The notes below the pieces were generated by a model. The model ran no database searches and was not told the DNA's origin. It saw only the letters and a program-made list of their open reading frames with translations. The position numbers were made by a program, and so were the translations under genes. Positions 23,661 through 34,438 of a stretch of DNA of 64,000 nucleotides are shown one piece after another; positions within the stretch are counted from its first letter, which is position 1, and the number at the start of each line of letters is the position of its first letter. Origin of the DNA: Erodium maritimum (taxonomy: Eukaryota; Streptophyta; Magnoliopsida; Geraniales; Geraniaceae); contig OY997592.1 in the NCBI GenBank assembly GCA_963921825.1, positions 51,604,336 to 51,668,335 of the forward strand, read 5' to 3'.

Positions 23661-25146
23661 AGTGTCACATGCATTACTACTGTTAACTTTCCCTAGTCAA
23701 GGCCGAGATCCGGCTACTTTTCCCTACCTCGTAACGCTTTCCCAAAAGTCCACAACCAAGCTCCGGCGTGCTCGCGATCACTCGCCTAGCTTTCCCTTTC
23801 CGTGGTCGTCGGCACGATCTAACAAGATCACAATTAAAGCACTTTTTAAGTTTGCAGTCAAAGCTGAATTTTAATGAACTTGACGCCCAAATGCAACCCC
23901 GACAATGTCGATCACTCCCAAACTTCCCAATTACTCGACATTGTCAACAACGGGCCCGGAAAAGCCCGATTCGCCCGACTCGGCGAATCTTCCCGGGATT
24001 GGACAACGCCCTTCCGGGGCTCCGAAAATTCCCGTTTTCATTTCTACGATCTTAGAATAATTCAAGGTTCCAATGCAATCGACGGAATCAATTTCCGACT
24101 TCCGAGCGATTTAATTCGCGTTTAAAGTTTCTAAACCCGAAATTCACAACTTTCACAATTTAATTCCAAAATTCGTTCCGAGTGTGAATTAACGACTTGG
24201 GGTTCGTCCAAAACCACCCAAACACGAAAACCCAAGACCCGAACACGTGGGCCCCACCCGGCCATCAAGACCCGTGGGTGGCTGGACCGGTTTTGGACCG
24301 GTTCACCACCATGGTGGCCGATCCTAGCTCCGGCCAGCCACCACCCACGGTGGCCGGAGCTCCCCTGAGCCTCCGGTCACCGGAAACCGATCCTTTTCGC
24401 TCCAAAACGTTCCCAACGAACCCTACACCTCGACTCATCCATATTTAACCCATTTAAACCCAAACCCTAACTTTTAAACGTACCAAAAACGGAAATCAAT
24501 TAGGTTCTCAACGTAGGGAATGATGACGGGAGCTCGATTCTTCAATCGTTGAGACGATCCGCCGGTTGGATCTTCTGGAAAATCCCTAAACCCTAACACT
24601 TTTTCTCCCTTTTTCCTTTTTCTTTTCTCCTTCTTCTCTCTTCTTTCTCTCTCCTTTTCTCTCTTTTTTTTTGTCAATGACCGAAACCCCCTTATGCACT
24701 CATCCTTTTGTTTTGTTCAAAAATACCTAACACCGCCACTTGTTTGACATGTGGCAAGTGGGTCCCACCCCTTTTGGAAAATATCTTCTAGATATTTTTC
24801 AGTCAGATTCGAGAAATTCGCCTCGGGCCCCGAACGGGCCCATTTTCCAAGAATTTACGAAAGTTCACGGGCTACAAGGAAACGGCTCAACTAAGACCGC
24901 TGTAATGACGGCTAAGCTTTTTGGATCCAAAACGAGTCTCGAACGGACCAAAACGTCGCTCGGTTGACTTTTCCAGCAAAAAGTCAACATTTCCCAAATT
25001 GGTCAAAAAGTTGCCCTGAGTCCCCCAGAACTCACTTTGGTCGATATCGGGGTCAAATTTAGGTTCATTTAGGTGTTTGTCCAAAAATTTCAAATTTTCC
25101 TGTTTTTCGCCGCTTTGACTGGCATTGACCGGGAGCGGTTCTTACA

Positions 25147-25480
25147 CGCCTGTACTTCATCACCTTTGCCATGTCCAAGCCTCGGGGTTTCTTTGTAGGG
25201 GCCAACACTGACAGTCCTCCTCATTGTTTTGTGGCCCTCATTGACAAGTCGCAAACAACCCTTCCCCTGTACGTAGGGAATATTGCAGCCACATTTTCGA
25301 CGGCCACGCACCGGAGCAGCCTGACTCTCTCGAGGGCAGCTACGAGACCCCTCCCCCCCCCCCCCCCCCCGCCCCCGCTCATTGACGAACTCTCTCACTA
25401 CCACGACCCACCAGCTCAAAAATAAAAATCAAATCTAAAGTCAACATTAAAATATAAATAGTAAGTTCGTATAAGTCATT
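25147..25480. other. Spacer with an 18-C homopolymer
   Basis: Holds the right TSD copy of the solo LTR, a moderately GC-rich stretch, and a C-run at about 25353-25370 followed by gcccccgctc. It ends in the left TSD of the next retroposon. No gene was recognised. Confidence 0.5.
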
Positions 25481-26493
25481 TTTTTACTAAAAGATGCAAT
25501 ATTATTAAATCAGAAAATCAACTACATATATGTGCGACAGGAAAATTCCTGACCTCTAAGGAAGAATAGACACACAAATCGTTTGCGGTTCTTTTACTAT
25601 TAGAAACGTCACATACGGTATTGAGACGCCACATAGGTAGGAAGGAAAGGTGTGTGGGGGGGGGGGGGGGGGGGGGGGGGGAAGAAACTGGAAGTCCTGC
25701 TCAACAGCCCGAGCATGGACTACATCAGTATTAGCTCAAGGTAGTTCCTGAACGCTGCATCTGGGGGCAAAGAGACCAAACTTGAACTGCATCAGTTGTA
25801 TTGGGAGGATATACGTTTATCGGGATTCCCTTCTTGGAAAAATACCTGAGTCTCTACTCACTAGTCATTAACCCTACAAAGACGAAACCAGATAAAATAA
25901 AAAACACCCACTCGATTATCCAGAATCGAGAGAGGGGTCGAGAAGGCTGCGGTGGTGGCATCCAGGTAGAAGGACGCGGCAACGACGGCTTCAGAGGCAG
26001 CTTTAGTGATGGAGCTGATCGATCAAAAGAGAGGATCGGATACAGGGAGATCGCGGGGCTCCGAGGTGGTGAGATCGATTGATACTGAGGGGAGATAGAT
26101 GAAAACCATCGGGGTTGCAGAGGGGAGACCGATCTAGGTCGGGAGACACTTCGTTGGTGGCGGGAGGAAGCCAACATCGCGGTGACTAGAGGTGGATCGA
26201 AAGGAGGAGCTCTAACAAGACGAGAATGGAGCTCAACAACAAAAGACGAGAATGAGAGAGGATCTGATTTGACTACTGGAGGTGAAGTCTCCGGCTAAGA
26301 TGGATCAGGGGCTTCCAAAAGGGAGGCATTCGGACCAGCAAGCTAGAGGGTTGGCCAAGAGACCCTAACTCCACACAACCATCTTTCAGGCCCATAGATT
26401 GTGAGGGCTTACACAGGGGCCCAAGCCCAGAAACTGTCTTGCAATTAAATTGATAAGAGTTTTATATAGTTTTGTTTAATTGTTAGCTAGAAT
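25481..26493 (-). mobile_element. Short non-coding LINE-type retroposon, perfect 17-bp TSD
   Basis: The TSD AGTTCGTATAAGTCATT occurs at 25464-25480 and 26494-26510, identical in both places. Read on the minus strand the unit has a C/T-rich leader and ends 'gcatcttttagtaaaaaaa', a LINE-like A-tail. The 3' part matches the truncated copy at 1990-2450. No RT, endonuclease or ORF1 motif is visible. A 107-codon Ser/Pro-rich frame (26177-25854) has no recognised domain. The exact TSD implies a fairly recent insertion. Confidence 0.87.
25656..25681. repeat. 26-bp poly-G tract
   Basis: An uninterrupted run of 26 G within the retroposon at 25481-26493. The related copy at 1990-2450 has only a short G-rich stretch (tggtggggggttgg) in the aligned place, so the run has expanded. 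Its exact length should be treated with caution in any assembly. Confidence 0.9.
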
Positions 26494-26605
26494 AGTTCGT
26501 ATAAGTCATTAGATCAAGAGTTATAGGTGATTCAACTATTAATGTATTTTTATTATTAAAACCTCTAAAAACACACTAACCACCTTTCTAATGACCTAAG
26601 TTAGT

Positions 26606-28957
26606 AATTAAATTAAACTCACATTGTAATAGTGAATCTTATCTCTCAACTTTGAGACCCTCTCTAACCCTAGCCCGTGTCCGTCGTTATGGTGCTTTCT
26701 ACCCCTTCCTCCGTCGCTGCTGCATCTGCTACCGTCATGATGCATGTCCCGAAAACTGATGCTCCTACCAATGGTCCTCTCCACCTCTCACTTCCCCTCG
26801 CCTTGCTGCTGTGGTGGGGGAGAAGGTTCGTCGTCGCCGTAAACCCAAGTCTACCGTGACTACACCACCCTGCGACCCCTTTACCCCTGGGTCCGATCCC
26901 GAAAGGAGGCTTCTCCTTTGGTTCGTCCCCTCTGGTATCGGCTCCTAATCCTAAGAGGGGACAGCCGTTGCGCCAGCCTAGGGTACCTTCCTCTCCAAGT
27001 AATGGTATTTTGACCTTACCACCCCCAAACCCTACTCTGAGGCCGTTTTCCTCTGACCCTCAACCCTTCTTTGTTGTCTCCCCAATCGGCCATGACCTCG
27101 CTCTGGTTCTAATCCATGGGGACAGGACCCCTAGGGGGTTCCGTTAGACACTGGCGTGGAAATAGGGAAGTCTAGGGCTAGGGTGCGTATCGATGTTGGT
27201 ATTGGGGACTCTAGGGTTTCGCCCATTCTCGAGGTTACACCTATATTACCTAGGGTTTCACCCCCTCCAAACCCTGACCTGGTTCGGACTCCAACTCCCA
27301 AAATTACGTGTGGGGATTCAACCAAAGGAACCTCTCGTCCTGCAAAGAGATCCAGCGAAAGGAAAAGCCCCTATGGAGGAGCTCCCTAAAACGGTGGCTC
27401 TGGCTTTGGGGCTAGGGCGGTGTATCCCCAACCCGGCCAACCGCCCGATCATACCCGCGACCCTGACTACTCCACTAGGGATGAACCGAGACCGGGCAAA
27501 ACACCTTCTTACAGAGGAATCCCCTTTGACTTGGACCTCCAAGGAGGCTGAGCTGCAGTCGTCACTGGAAGGTCTGCAGGACGGCCTTTCGTCTTGCTCT
27601 TTGGATGACGAGGAGGAGATTGAGGTGGTGGTTCCGGCATCCCGGGCAACAACGGCAGCGGCACTAGCTCGCCAGCCGTGGGGACTGCTAGGTCGCCTGT
27701 GGTCACCAAAAACCCCTCGGAAGGACATGCTCCTCTGGGTCATTACTAATGCATGAGGTAAGGCTGCGGATGGGCTAGTGGTCAAGGACATAGGGCCGGG
27801 ATTGTTCGGCTTCTATTTTCGCTCGTCATAATCTAGGGCATGGGTCCGACGTAATGAGCCATGGTGCTTCGATGGTAGGGTCCTGCTGCTTGGGGATCTG
27901 GACCCATGCGCTCGGGAGTTGCCCGCCTTGGAACGAGTGAAATTATGTGTCCATGCTAGGGGACTACCTCCCCTGGTTCGGACGAGGGAGACGTGTATCT
28001 CTATCGGGGATGCCCTGGGAATGTGTGTAGAGGTCCCATGTGACCAGTGGGGTATATGCTGGGGAGGGACTGTCAAGGTTCGATTCTAGCATCTCTTGGA
28101 AAGGCCCCTAAGGAAGGGGTTGGTGCTCCGATTTCCAGAGTTTCTAGAACCTATCAGTGTGGAACTCACGTACTCAAAGCTTCCAAGCTTCTATTATAAC
28201 TGTGGTCGGCTAGGTCATATCTTGAAGGATTTTACGTGGGAGTTTCGGGGTCCACCTCCACTAGGATCTTTCATGCTGGAGTATGACAGGGATAAGCAGG
28301 TCAACTGGTATGCCACAGACTGGGGATAACCGGCCAACCTACCTAAACCTCCCCCGGGTTTTAGCCTGTTAGGACCCTTGAAGCTGACCAAAGCTCCTCG
28401 GTCTCCCACACCCCCTCGGTTGGAGCTTAGGGGTTTGCCTAGTAGGGCTCCGTCTCTACCTCATGTATCTCGTTCAGAGGCTCTGTCACGACGCCTCACT
28501 CAGGATGCTGGAGCTCGTGCGGACGGGGGAGCAATGAGGGCACTACTGCTTGAAGCGGATGAACTGGGGACCAGCCAGGGTGCTCTCAAAAAGCAGCCGA
28601 CCGGGGACCCCCGCGATGATCAAGCTAGGGCGGGCAAGCAGCCCCGCCAGAAGGAATGAGTCCAGGCACATGCATCAAGGATTGGCTCTGGGAGGGGTCC
28701 CTATATGATGCGCTGCCTCCCCCCATCACTTTTATTATTGAGGTCCATTGACATCTCCGGTCTTCTAGTCTCTCCATTTGTCTTCTTTCACTGCCCGTGA
28801 GGCATCAAAACACCGTCGGTGGCGGTTATGGTACTAAAAGGGTCAGAGAACCTCTGTTCACTCTAACTGACCCTATCTCAGTGACCGAGGAGCCTGTTCC
28901 TCGGTGTACATATATGTAGTCTGGATTATTAAATGAAATTGTTGGTTTCGCTCAAAA
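26606..28957 (+). mobile_element. ORF1-only LINE derivative (no ORF2)
   Basis: An imperfect 16-bp TSD (14 of 16 matches: AATGACCTAAGTTAGT at 26590-26605 and AATGACCTAGATTAGT at 28958-28973) bounds 2.35 kb. It ends in a LINE-like tail (tttcgctcaaaaa). The interior is ORF1-like: a Pro/Ser-rich N-terminal region (26690-27750), then LPEFLEPISVELTYSKLPSF followed by the knuckle-like YYNCGRLGHILKDF (about 28190-28240). That is the usual C-terminal part of plant L1 ORF1 with a CX2CX4HX4C knuckle, here with its first and last Cys positions altered. Endonuclease and RT are absent: the sequence passes from ORF1 into a 3' UTR. The frame is broken in several places. Confidence 0.75.
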
Positions 28958-28973
28958 AATGACCTAGATTAGT

Positions 28974-29272
28974 TCAAAGCCCTTGTTTTTTTAAAACATG
29001 TAGTATGCTACAACTAAAAACTGAAGTTCGGCATCACCATTAAGTTAACAGAGTGAAAATGGTAAACCAAAAACGATAATGAATTCAAAATAAGTGACAA
29101 TCTGTTATCATTCTTCTTATTTGTAACAATGAACTATAGCTCGTTCTTTAAAAACAGTCAAGGAGTGGAGAGGAGCTAGCACGTCACGGCGATAACGATT
29201 CTTCTCCAAATTAAACATCGAGGTTCTGGTTTCAGAATTAGTTACAATTTTGATTTCCGATCATCGTTTAGG
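28974..29272. other. No recognisable gene
   Basis: AT-rich spacer between two retroposons, ending in the left TSD copy of the next one. Confidence 0.5.
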
Positions 29273-29284
29273 CAACTTTACTTT

Positions 29285-30296
29285 TTTGAAACGGGTAACC
29301 GGGGAAGTGCATTACTGCAAAAAGAAACCATTCAAGGTAGAGCGTAACCGCCTTGAGTTCCAAATATATGTCTGGGCCGACCGTAGCAAGCCCAGCGCTC
29401 ATGGACCCATAAAGATATCCTACTTGATATCGTAAACAATAACTTAGGACATCCCCTTACCGACGTCTCAAAACAACGAGACATAAAGAAACTAGTCCTA
29501 AACAAACCAGAAAGTAAATCGTTCCAATGAAAAACATAATAATGTAAAAATGACCAGAAGTAGATAGTTGTGGTTGCAAGCTTCCCTAGACCTCCCAGCC
29601 CTGGCTGTCACGGGTCTGTGGGTATAGGCCAGCAGCGGCCAATCCCACCCCTGCCGGGTCTTCTCATTCTTGCAGAGGAGGTCGTCCAGCCTCCGCTTGA
29701 CGCATCTCGGTGTGGACACCACTGATCTCTGCATGTGGCCGACGCGACACCATCCCTTCCGAAGGTGCAACTGTCTCCGGTGGCTGTAGATCGTAGGGGA
29801 TGGTTGTACCCTCATTGGTTGATCCCGGCTTATCCTTTATCGATGGGTACTCGTTGTACACGATGCCTTGATGTTCGGCTGAGAGGAAAATGGGTCGAGC
29901 TGCGTCCGACAACTAGACCTCGACGACGGGGATGAAGCCCCCCCGGGGGGGGGGAGGCTTCGCTGTGTCGGGGTGGTTTGGTTGAGCGGAAGCCATGGAG
30001 AAGGATTGGAGAAAGCTTGTAGGGTCGGAGAGAACTTGTACAACCGGGAGGGGGTTGAGCAGGCAGCGACGTTACCTGGTGAGGGAGGTTGTCGATGGTC
30101 GGAATCCGGCGAGAGCGGAGATATGCGGCGGAGAGGTCGAACCCTAAAAAGGGTAAAGGTGCACCCAATCAAGGGTTTTCAGAGTGTAATGTTCACCTTA
30201 TTGGTATCTACTGTATCGGAGAAGAGAAGCTCCTTCGCCGTCTAATGGTCGCCGCGAAGGGATCTGCAGAATCGCCAACTTAGGGCCGGCTTTGGA
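29285..30296 (-). mobile_element. Short RT-less LINE-type retroposon (copy C), TSD-flanked
   Basis: The 12-bp TSD CAACTTTACTTT occurs at 29273-29284 and 30297-30308. On the minus strand a leader containing ACCCTTTTTAGGGTTCGACC leads into a possible ORF start (MASAQPNHPDTAKPPPP, from about 29995). A short region follows, then the family 3' end with tail TTACCCGTTTC-A(n), shared with copies A and B. At 1,012 bp it cannot encode an RT and shows no motif of one. The C/G run near 29938-29951 lies inside it. Confidence 0.85.
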
Positions 30297-30395
30297 CAAC
30301 TTTACTTTAATCCGTCCTATTATCCATGATCGGTTGTTGGCTGCAATTTTTATTAATTATATAAATGTATCAATTGCTGCATGTAAATTTTAAGA

Positions 30396-30466
30396 TCTAT
30401 TGTCGCCCTGCTGTTAGATTCTCTGGCTTTCACCTAGAAGACCTGAGTTCGATTCCCAGCATTAGA
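30396..30466 (+). tRNA. tRNA-Glu(TTC)-like pseudogene or SINE-type relic
   Basis: The segment folds like a tRNA. The acceptor TCTATTG (30396-30402) pairs with CATTAGA (30460-30466) with one mismatch. The anticodon stem TCTGG/CTAGA surrounds the loop CTTTCAC (anticodon TTC, Glu). The T-arm reads CTGAG-TTCGATT-CCCAG with one A-C mismatch. The D-arm region is degenerate (GCCCTGCTGTTAGA) and weakly paired. Mismatches in three arms make a working tRNA unlikely. No SINE tail or TSD was recognised. Confidence 0.45.
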
Positions 30467-31361
30467 ATTGTTTTGCCTTTTATGTTTTAAATTTAGCTGG
30501 GCGCCTTCGATATCATTAAATTTTCGTTATTAAAATTTGCAGTTCGGGGGAATTATTATGAGCCATTTGAATCGTCCATTCAAGTTATAGCTTTAATTCA
30601 TTTTTTATTATTGAGACCTGAAAGATTTAGGATGGTTTGTCTTAAATTAAGTAGATCATTTGGTAAAAGAGAATATGAATATTGAGTGTAGCCTTCTTGT
30701 TCCTTGATGATTAAAGGTTAGTTGGATAAAAATTCGACTTTAGTGAACTGATGTACCTTACAGGATTTCAAAAGAAAAAGGAAGGGTAGGTTTCCGATCT
30801 AAAGAATAAGTGATAGTTTATTTTGATCTATAATTTGGTTATTTAGGTTTAATGCCAATATATAATTATGATTCTTCTTCAACTAGTTGCCCACAGTGTT
30901 TACTCGAATTTGGTCATAGAGATCAATTAATACGATTCTCTTATATAGTTCTTTACACTGTACATGCTCTAAAATGTCATTTATGCCTTACACATTATTG
31001 AGCATTATTATGGTACTAGTTATGTACCGTATCAAATGTACAACAATGATATATGTCTTGGGTTAACATTTTATACAATATGTCATTGATTCTTGTTTTC
31101 CAACACCATGTATAAGCAAAAAAAATGTAAGAGATGGGTGCATTCCATCTCTTAGAGTCTCCAATGGAAATAATACACCAGAAAAAGGGACATTTTGCAA
31201 TATGTCCTCACGTACCCAGTTTTTTTGGTCCATGAACTTCATCTGTGAATTTACATATTTATCCTTCATTAAAGAGAACAAAGTTTTCCCCCTTTATTCG
31301 AGTTTCAAATTCAGATCAGATTTGTATTATTTCCTTCACTTTACTCGTTGTAATTCAAACA

Positions 31362-31362
<1 letters not shown>
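30467..31362. other. AT-rich, no recognisable gene
   Basis: No coding frame, terminal repeat or RNA motif stood out. Confidence 0.5.
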
Positions 31363-31392
<30 letters not shown>

Positions 31393-31424
31393 CTTCTTCT
31401 TCTTCTTCTTCTTCTTCTTCTTCT
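31363..31424. repeat. (CTT)n microsatellite
   Basis: About 20 uninterrupted CTT triplets followed by a short CCT run to about 31435: a long one-strand pyrimidine tract. Confidence 0.95.
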
Positions 31425-31559
31425 CCTCCTCCTCTACGCTCATTCCTGAAGACTTTAAGCTCGACCTACATCTACGCTCCAAGTTCCAAACTCTAACCTC
31501 GACCTATACATACGCTTCAACCTTGAAGCTCCAAGTTTCGACCTACACCTTTTTTCTCT

Positions 31560-31830
31560 CCACCAAGCAAGGGGCTGAATTTCAACCTGTAATTCGTATT
31601 CCCGGTATCCTTCTTCGTCTCCACCAAGTTAAGGTCTGAAATTTCAACATGAGATTCGTATTCCCAATATTCTTCTTCTTCTCCACCAAGTCAGGGGATG
31701 AAATTTCAACCTGAGATTCGTATTCCCAGTATTGGGATGAAATTTTCACAACCTTGGATTCGTTATTTCCCAATGCTGGGATGAAAATTCCCCAACTAGG
31801 ATTTGTTATTCCCAATACCAGTATTAAAAA
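31560..31830. repeat. ~60-66-bp minisatellite
   Basis: About three fuller and two shorter copies of a unit with 'gaaatttcaacctgagattcgtattcccagtatt.ttcttcttctccaccaag'. The unit contains a CTT stretch, suggesting it grew together with the microsatellite just upstream. Confidence 0.75.
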
Positions 31831-32300
31831 ATTCGAACTTGAAATTTTTTATATAGGAATGGTCTGTTTCGCCCTTTATTTAAAAAGGTAAATGAAGGGT
31901 AAAATCGAAAAATCAACTAAAAAGATAAGTGAAGTGCAAAATCGAAAGACCACTATTAGAGAGGGCCATTTGCCAAAATCAAACCGTACAAGCCATATAT
32001 TTTTTTTAAAAAAACTAGGTGAATAAGGCCATATCGCAAAAAAAAAAAAAACTAGAAAAAGTGAGTGAATAGTAAATCAATGGGTGGATTATAATAACAC
32101 ATGAATGATTGAAAATTACAAAACAATAAACGGATGAATATAGAATTTATTATTATTATTTAATTTCATTACTTTTTGTAGCATATGGTCTGGATATCCA
32201 AAAACTGAAGTCTCCAGCGGGTCAAAACCCTACGTTTCATTTCTTCTCGCCTATCTACTTCGTTCTCGCCTCTCCCAGTCTCTCTCCAGAAAACCACTTC
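31831..32300. other. AT-rich spacer
   Basis: No gene seen. A CT-rich stretch at 32235-32295 precedes the exon-like segment and could be a leader. Confidence 0.4.
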
Positions 32301-32533
32301 ATGGAGAAACTAATTCGTTTTGCCTCTCGATTGGCGGTCCACGCCAAGGGTGTGGGAGATCTTCTTGCTTGGGATGTATTCGGAGTTTACTGGCGATGCC
32401 TACAAGGAAGAGATGCTGAATCGCATTTCCGAAATGCAAGATGACCTTGAGGAGGGATTTCACTCGGTCAATGAACAAGCTGCCTTGGCTGCCAGCAAAC
32501 ATGATATCAGAGATCTGAAGGAGGAGATACGAG
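32301..32533 (+). other. Exon-like segment with a possible splice donor; unrecognised
   Basis: After a CT-rich leader an ATG at 32301 opens MEKLIRFASRLAVHAKGVGD... and runs to a stop near 32444. An overlapping frame (MYSEFTGDAYKEEMLNRISE ... HDIRDLKEEIRG) is helical and charged and ends at GAGGTAAG (GT at 32534). The second frame reads like a coiled-coil exon. Because the two frames overlap, this may be a frameshifted first exon or a chance frame. I do not recognise the family. No further exons are evident downstream in AT-rich DNA. Confidence 0.3.
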
Positions 32534-34438
32534 GTAAGAAATTTTCCTTTCCTTCATTTCTGATACTTAGTATCCTAGGCGCATTTGTACAAAACCTACC
32601 CGTCTTCAATGACAAGCCAAGAATTTGATAACTTCCATTCTTTTGAAATTACATTAAAAATATAATTTTAAGAATAAAAATGGTAATAAATTAAATTATA
32701 ATATATTTTTTTCAGATTGAAGGGGGCACTTTTAATAAAACATAATATTTTATGAAAAAAAATGTATAAACAGTGAATGAATTTTCCAAAATTTCAGGGG
32801 GGGCACGTGCCCCCCTCAACCCTTAACAGATGCGTCATTGTGTATGTCTTTGGTTTCAAGAAGGGACGTCCCAATGATTATTGGGGCCTAAGGCGATAAT
32901 TTGATCGATAACTTTTTTTCTTATGAAAGAATATAATAAAAAATAAGTAAATTTGCTCATATAAAAAAATTACACTAGATGATATTGATCAAATGAGCTT
33001 CAAAATCTATTTATAACATTAAAAAATCTATAATGGATGATGGATATTAGTTTTTAACAAGACATCCTCGATGGATAAGATTTATTGTCTACAATTCTAT
33101 ACAAACTCCAAATATTTATTTAATTATTCACATTTGTCCTTAAATAAGATATATTCATGTCATGTTCAGATGTAATAGCTTCAATATAATTCTAGCAAAT
33201 TTCACTAAATTATGTAGAATATATGTAAAGTCATATATCACTAGTTATTGTCATTATCTTCTAGAGAATTCTATACTTCAAATAACTTTTAAATACTAAA
33301 TATGAGTTTTAACTATGATCAATCAAATATAAGTAAAAATTAGAAATCCGTCACAACTTAGAATAACGGTGTAAGGTAGTAGGTATGTGAGAATTTTCAA
33401 GAACTAAGGGCATTCGGTATTGAAACGCACGTTTAACCGACAAAAACAAAATAGGACAAGCCTAACACATTCTTCCTGTTACCTCAGAATATATGCCCAA
33501 CTATATTTAATTGTTGTTGTTGTTATCTAAATATTAAAGACGATTATAAACAAACTCAGGTTTATTGATCTTTTTTATTTTGGACTACGGAATAAAAAAA
33601 ATCATCATTTATGTTCATGGCCTTTGGTCTTTACTCTCTTTTGAGCATCTCCATGTCAACGATTGGAAATCATTTCCATCTCCAATGAGTGAATCATTTT
33701 CTTAGAGTCTAGACAATAAAACTTCATGTGATAGGTATATAAACTCAACTATACTTATTATCTTGATTAATTATGAAATGAAACTTTCGTAATACCTCTT
33801 TTATTGCAATAATTTTGAAAGGGTTTCTCTTTCTCTTGACAACTTACTTTTTCGTATTATTTTGGATTAAGCATTTCCGTAATGAAGTTGATAAATTGCT
33901 TGTCATTCCTCAAACAAATACTATAGTGTGTGTATAAATATTCACACTTATTTTCTTTGGTTTTTTTCCATCTTTTGTTTGATCCTTATTTTAAGTTCAT
34001 TAATCACTAGAAATCGAACTTGCATGTTTTGTTTCATATAGTTTTCACTGCTAAATCAAGATCCATAGAGTTGTTAGAACGTCCAATCATCAAGAAAAAT
34101 TATCTTTCCTTTTAGATGAGAATTTTTATTCTAAACAAAAGATTTGAATCGAAATCAAAATTGGCACAACTAGTGATAAAATTTAATTTCATAATTAAAA
34201 GTTTGATATTTTCATTGCATTAGATTTAATAAAATAGTAACAAAGCCTTAGTTTTTGGAGTCTTTTTCGATCCAAGTCCTTAAAAGACTAACTATTAAAT
34301 TTTATGAGGCTTTTTCAATCTGAGGCCTTAAGAGGTTGCAACTCCAACTCCATAATCAGTTGTAATTTGGAAAAACTTGTGCCTATTTGGGTAGATATGG
34401 TCCTTGGTATATTTGTCAGGATTTATCATCATAGCTCT
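32534..34438. other. AT-rich region without a recognisable gene
   Basis: Contains the perfect palindrome GGGGGGCACGTGCCCCCC (about 32798-32815) and a 44-bp imperfect tandem duplication at about 34259-34335 (tttttcgatccaagtccttaa / tttttcaatctgaggccttaa). The last bases before 34439 are the left TSD (GCTCT) of the solo LTR. Confidence 0.5.

Larger units (their letters stand above)
22225..25146. mobile_element. Solo LTR, 2.9 kb, of a large-LTR retrotransposon family (fossil)
   Basis: Begins TGTCACGCCCC and ends GCGGTTCTTACA, with the 5-bp TSD CGCCT at 22220-22224 and 25147-25151. It has no internal region, primer-binding site or second LTR, which is the structure left by LTR-LTR recombination. 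The family is the same as 34439-36926, sharing both termini and many internal blocks such as 'cccggactc.cgctcccagctcttcaagcttcgag', though that copy is about 430 bp shorter. Much of the length difference lies in tandem repeats at 23085-23660. Long LTRs with these ends fit a Ty3-type element, an inference from termini only. Confidence 0.93.

Noticed and set aside
27156-27791. Overlapping frames of 66-187 codons on both strands
   Set aside because: They are shadow frames in the GC-rich ORF1 region of a broken LINE derivative; no independent motif.
32798-32815. Perfect palindrome GGGGGGCACGTGCCCCCC with a G-box core
   Set aside because: It lies in an AT-rich repeat-like phrase with no gene nearby; similar G-run/C-run phrases are, from memory, common in dispersed plant repeats. 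No regulatory target seen.
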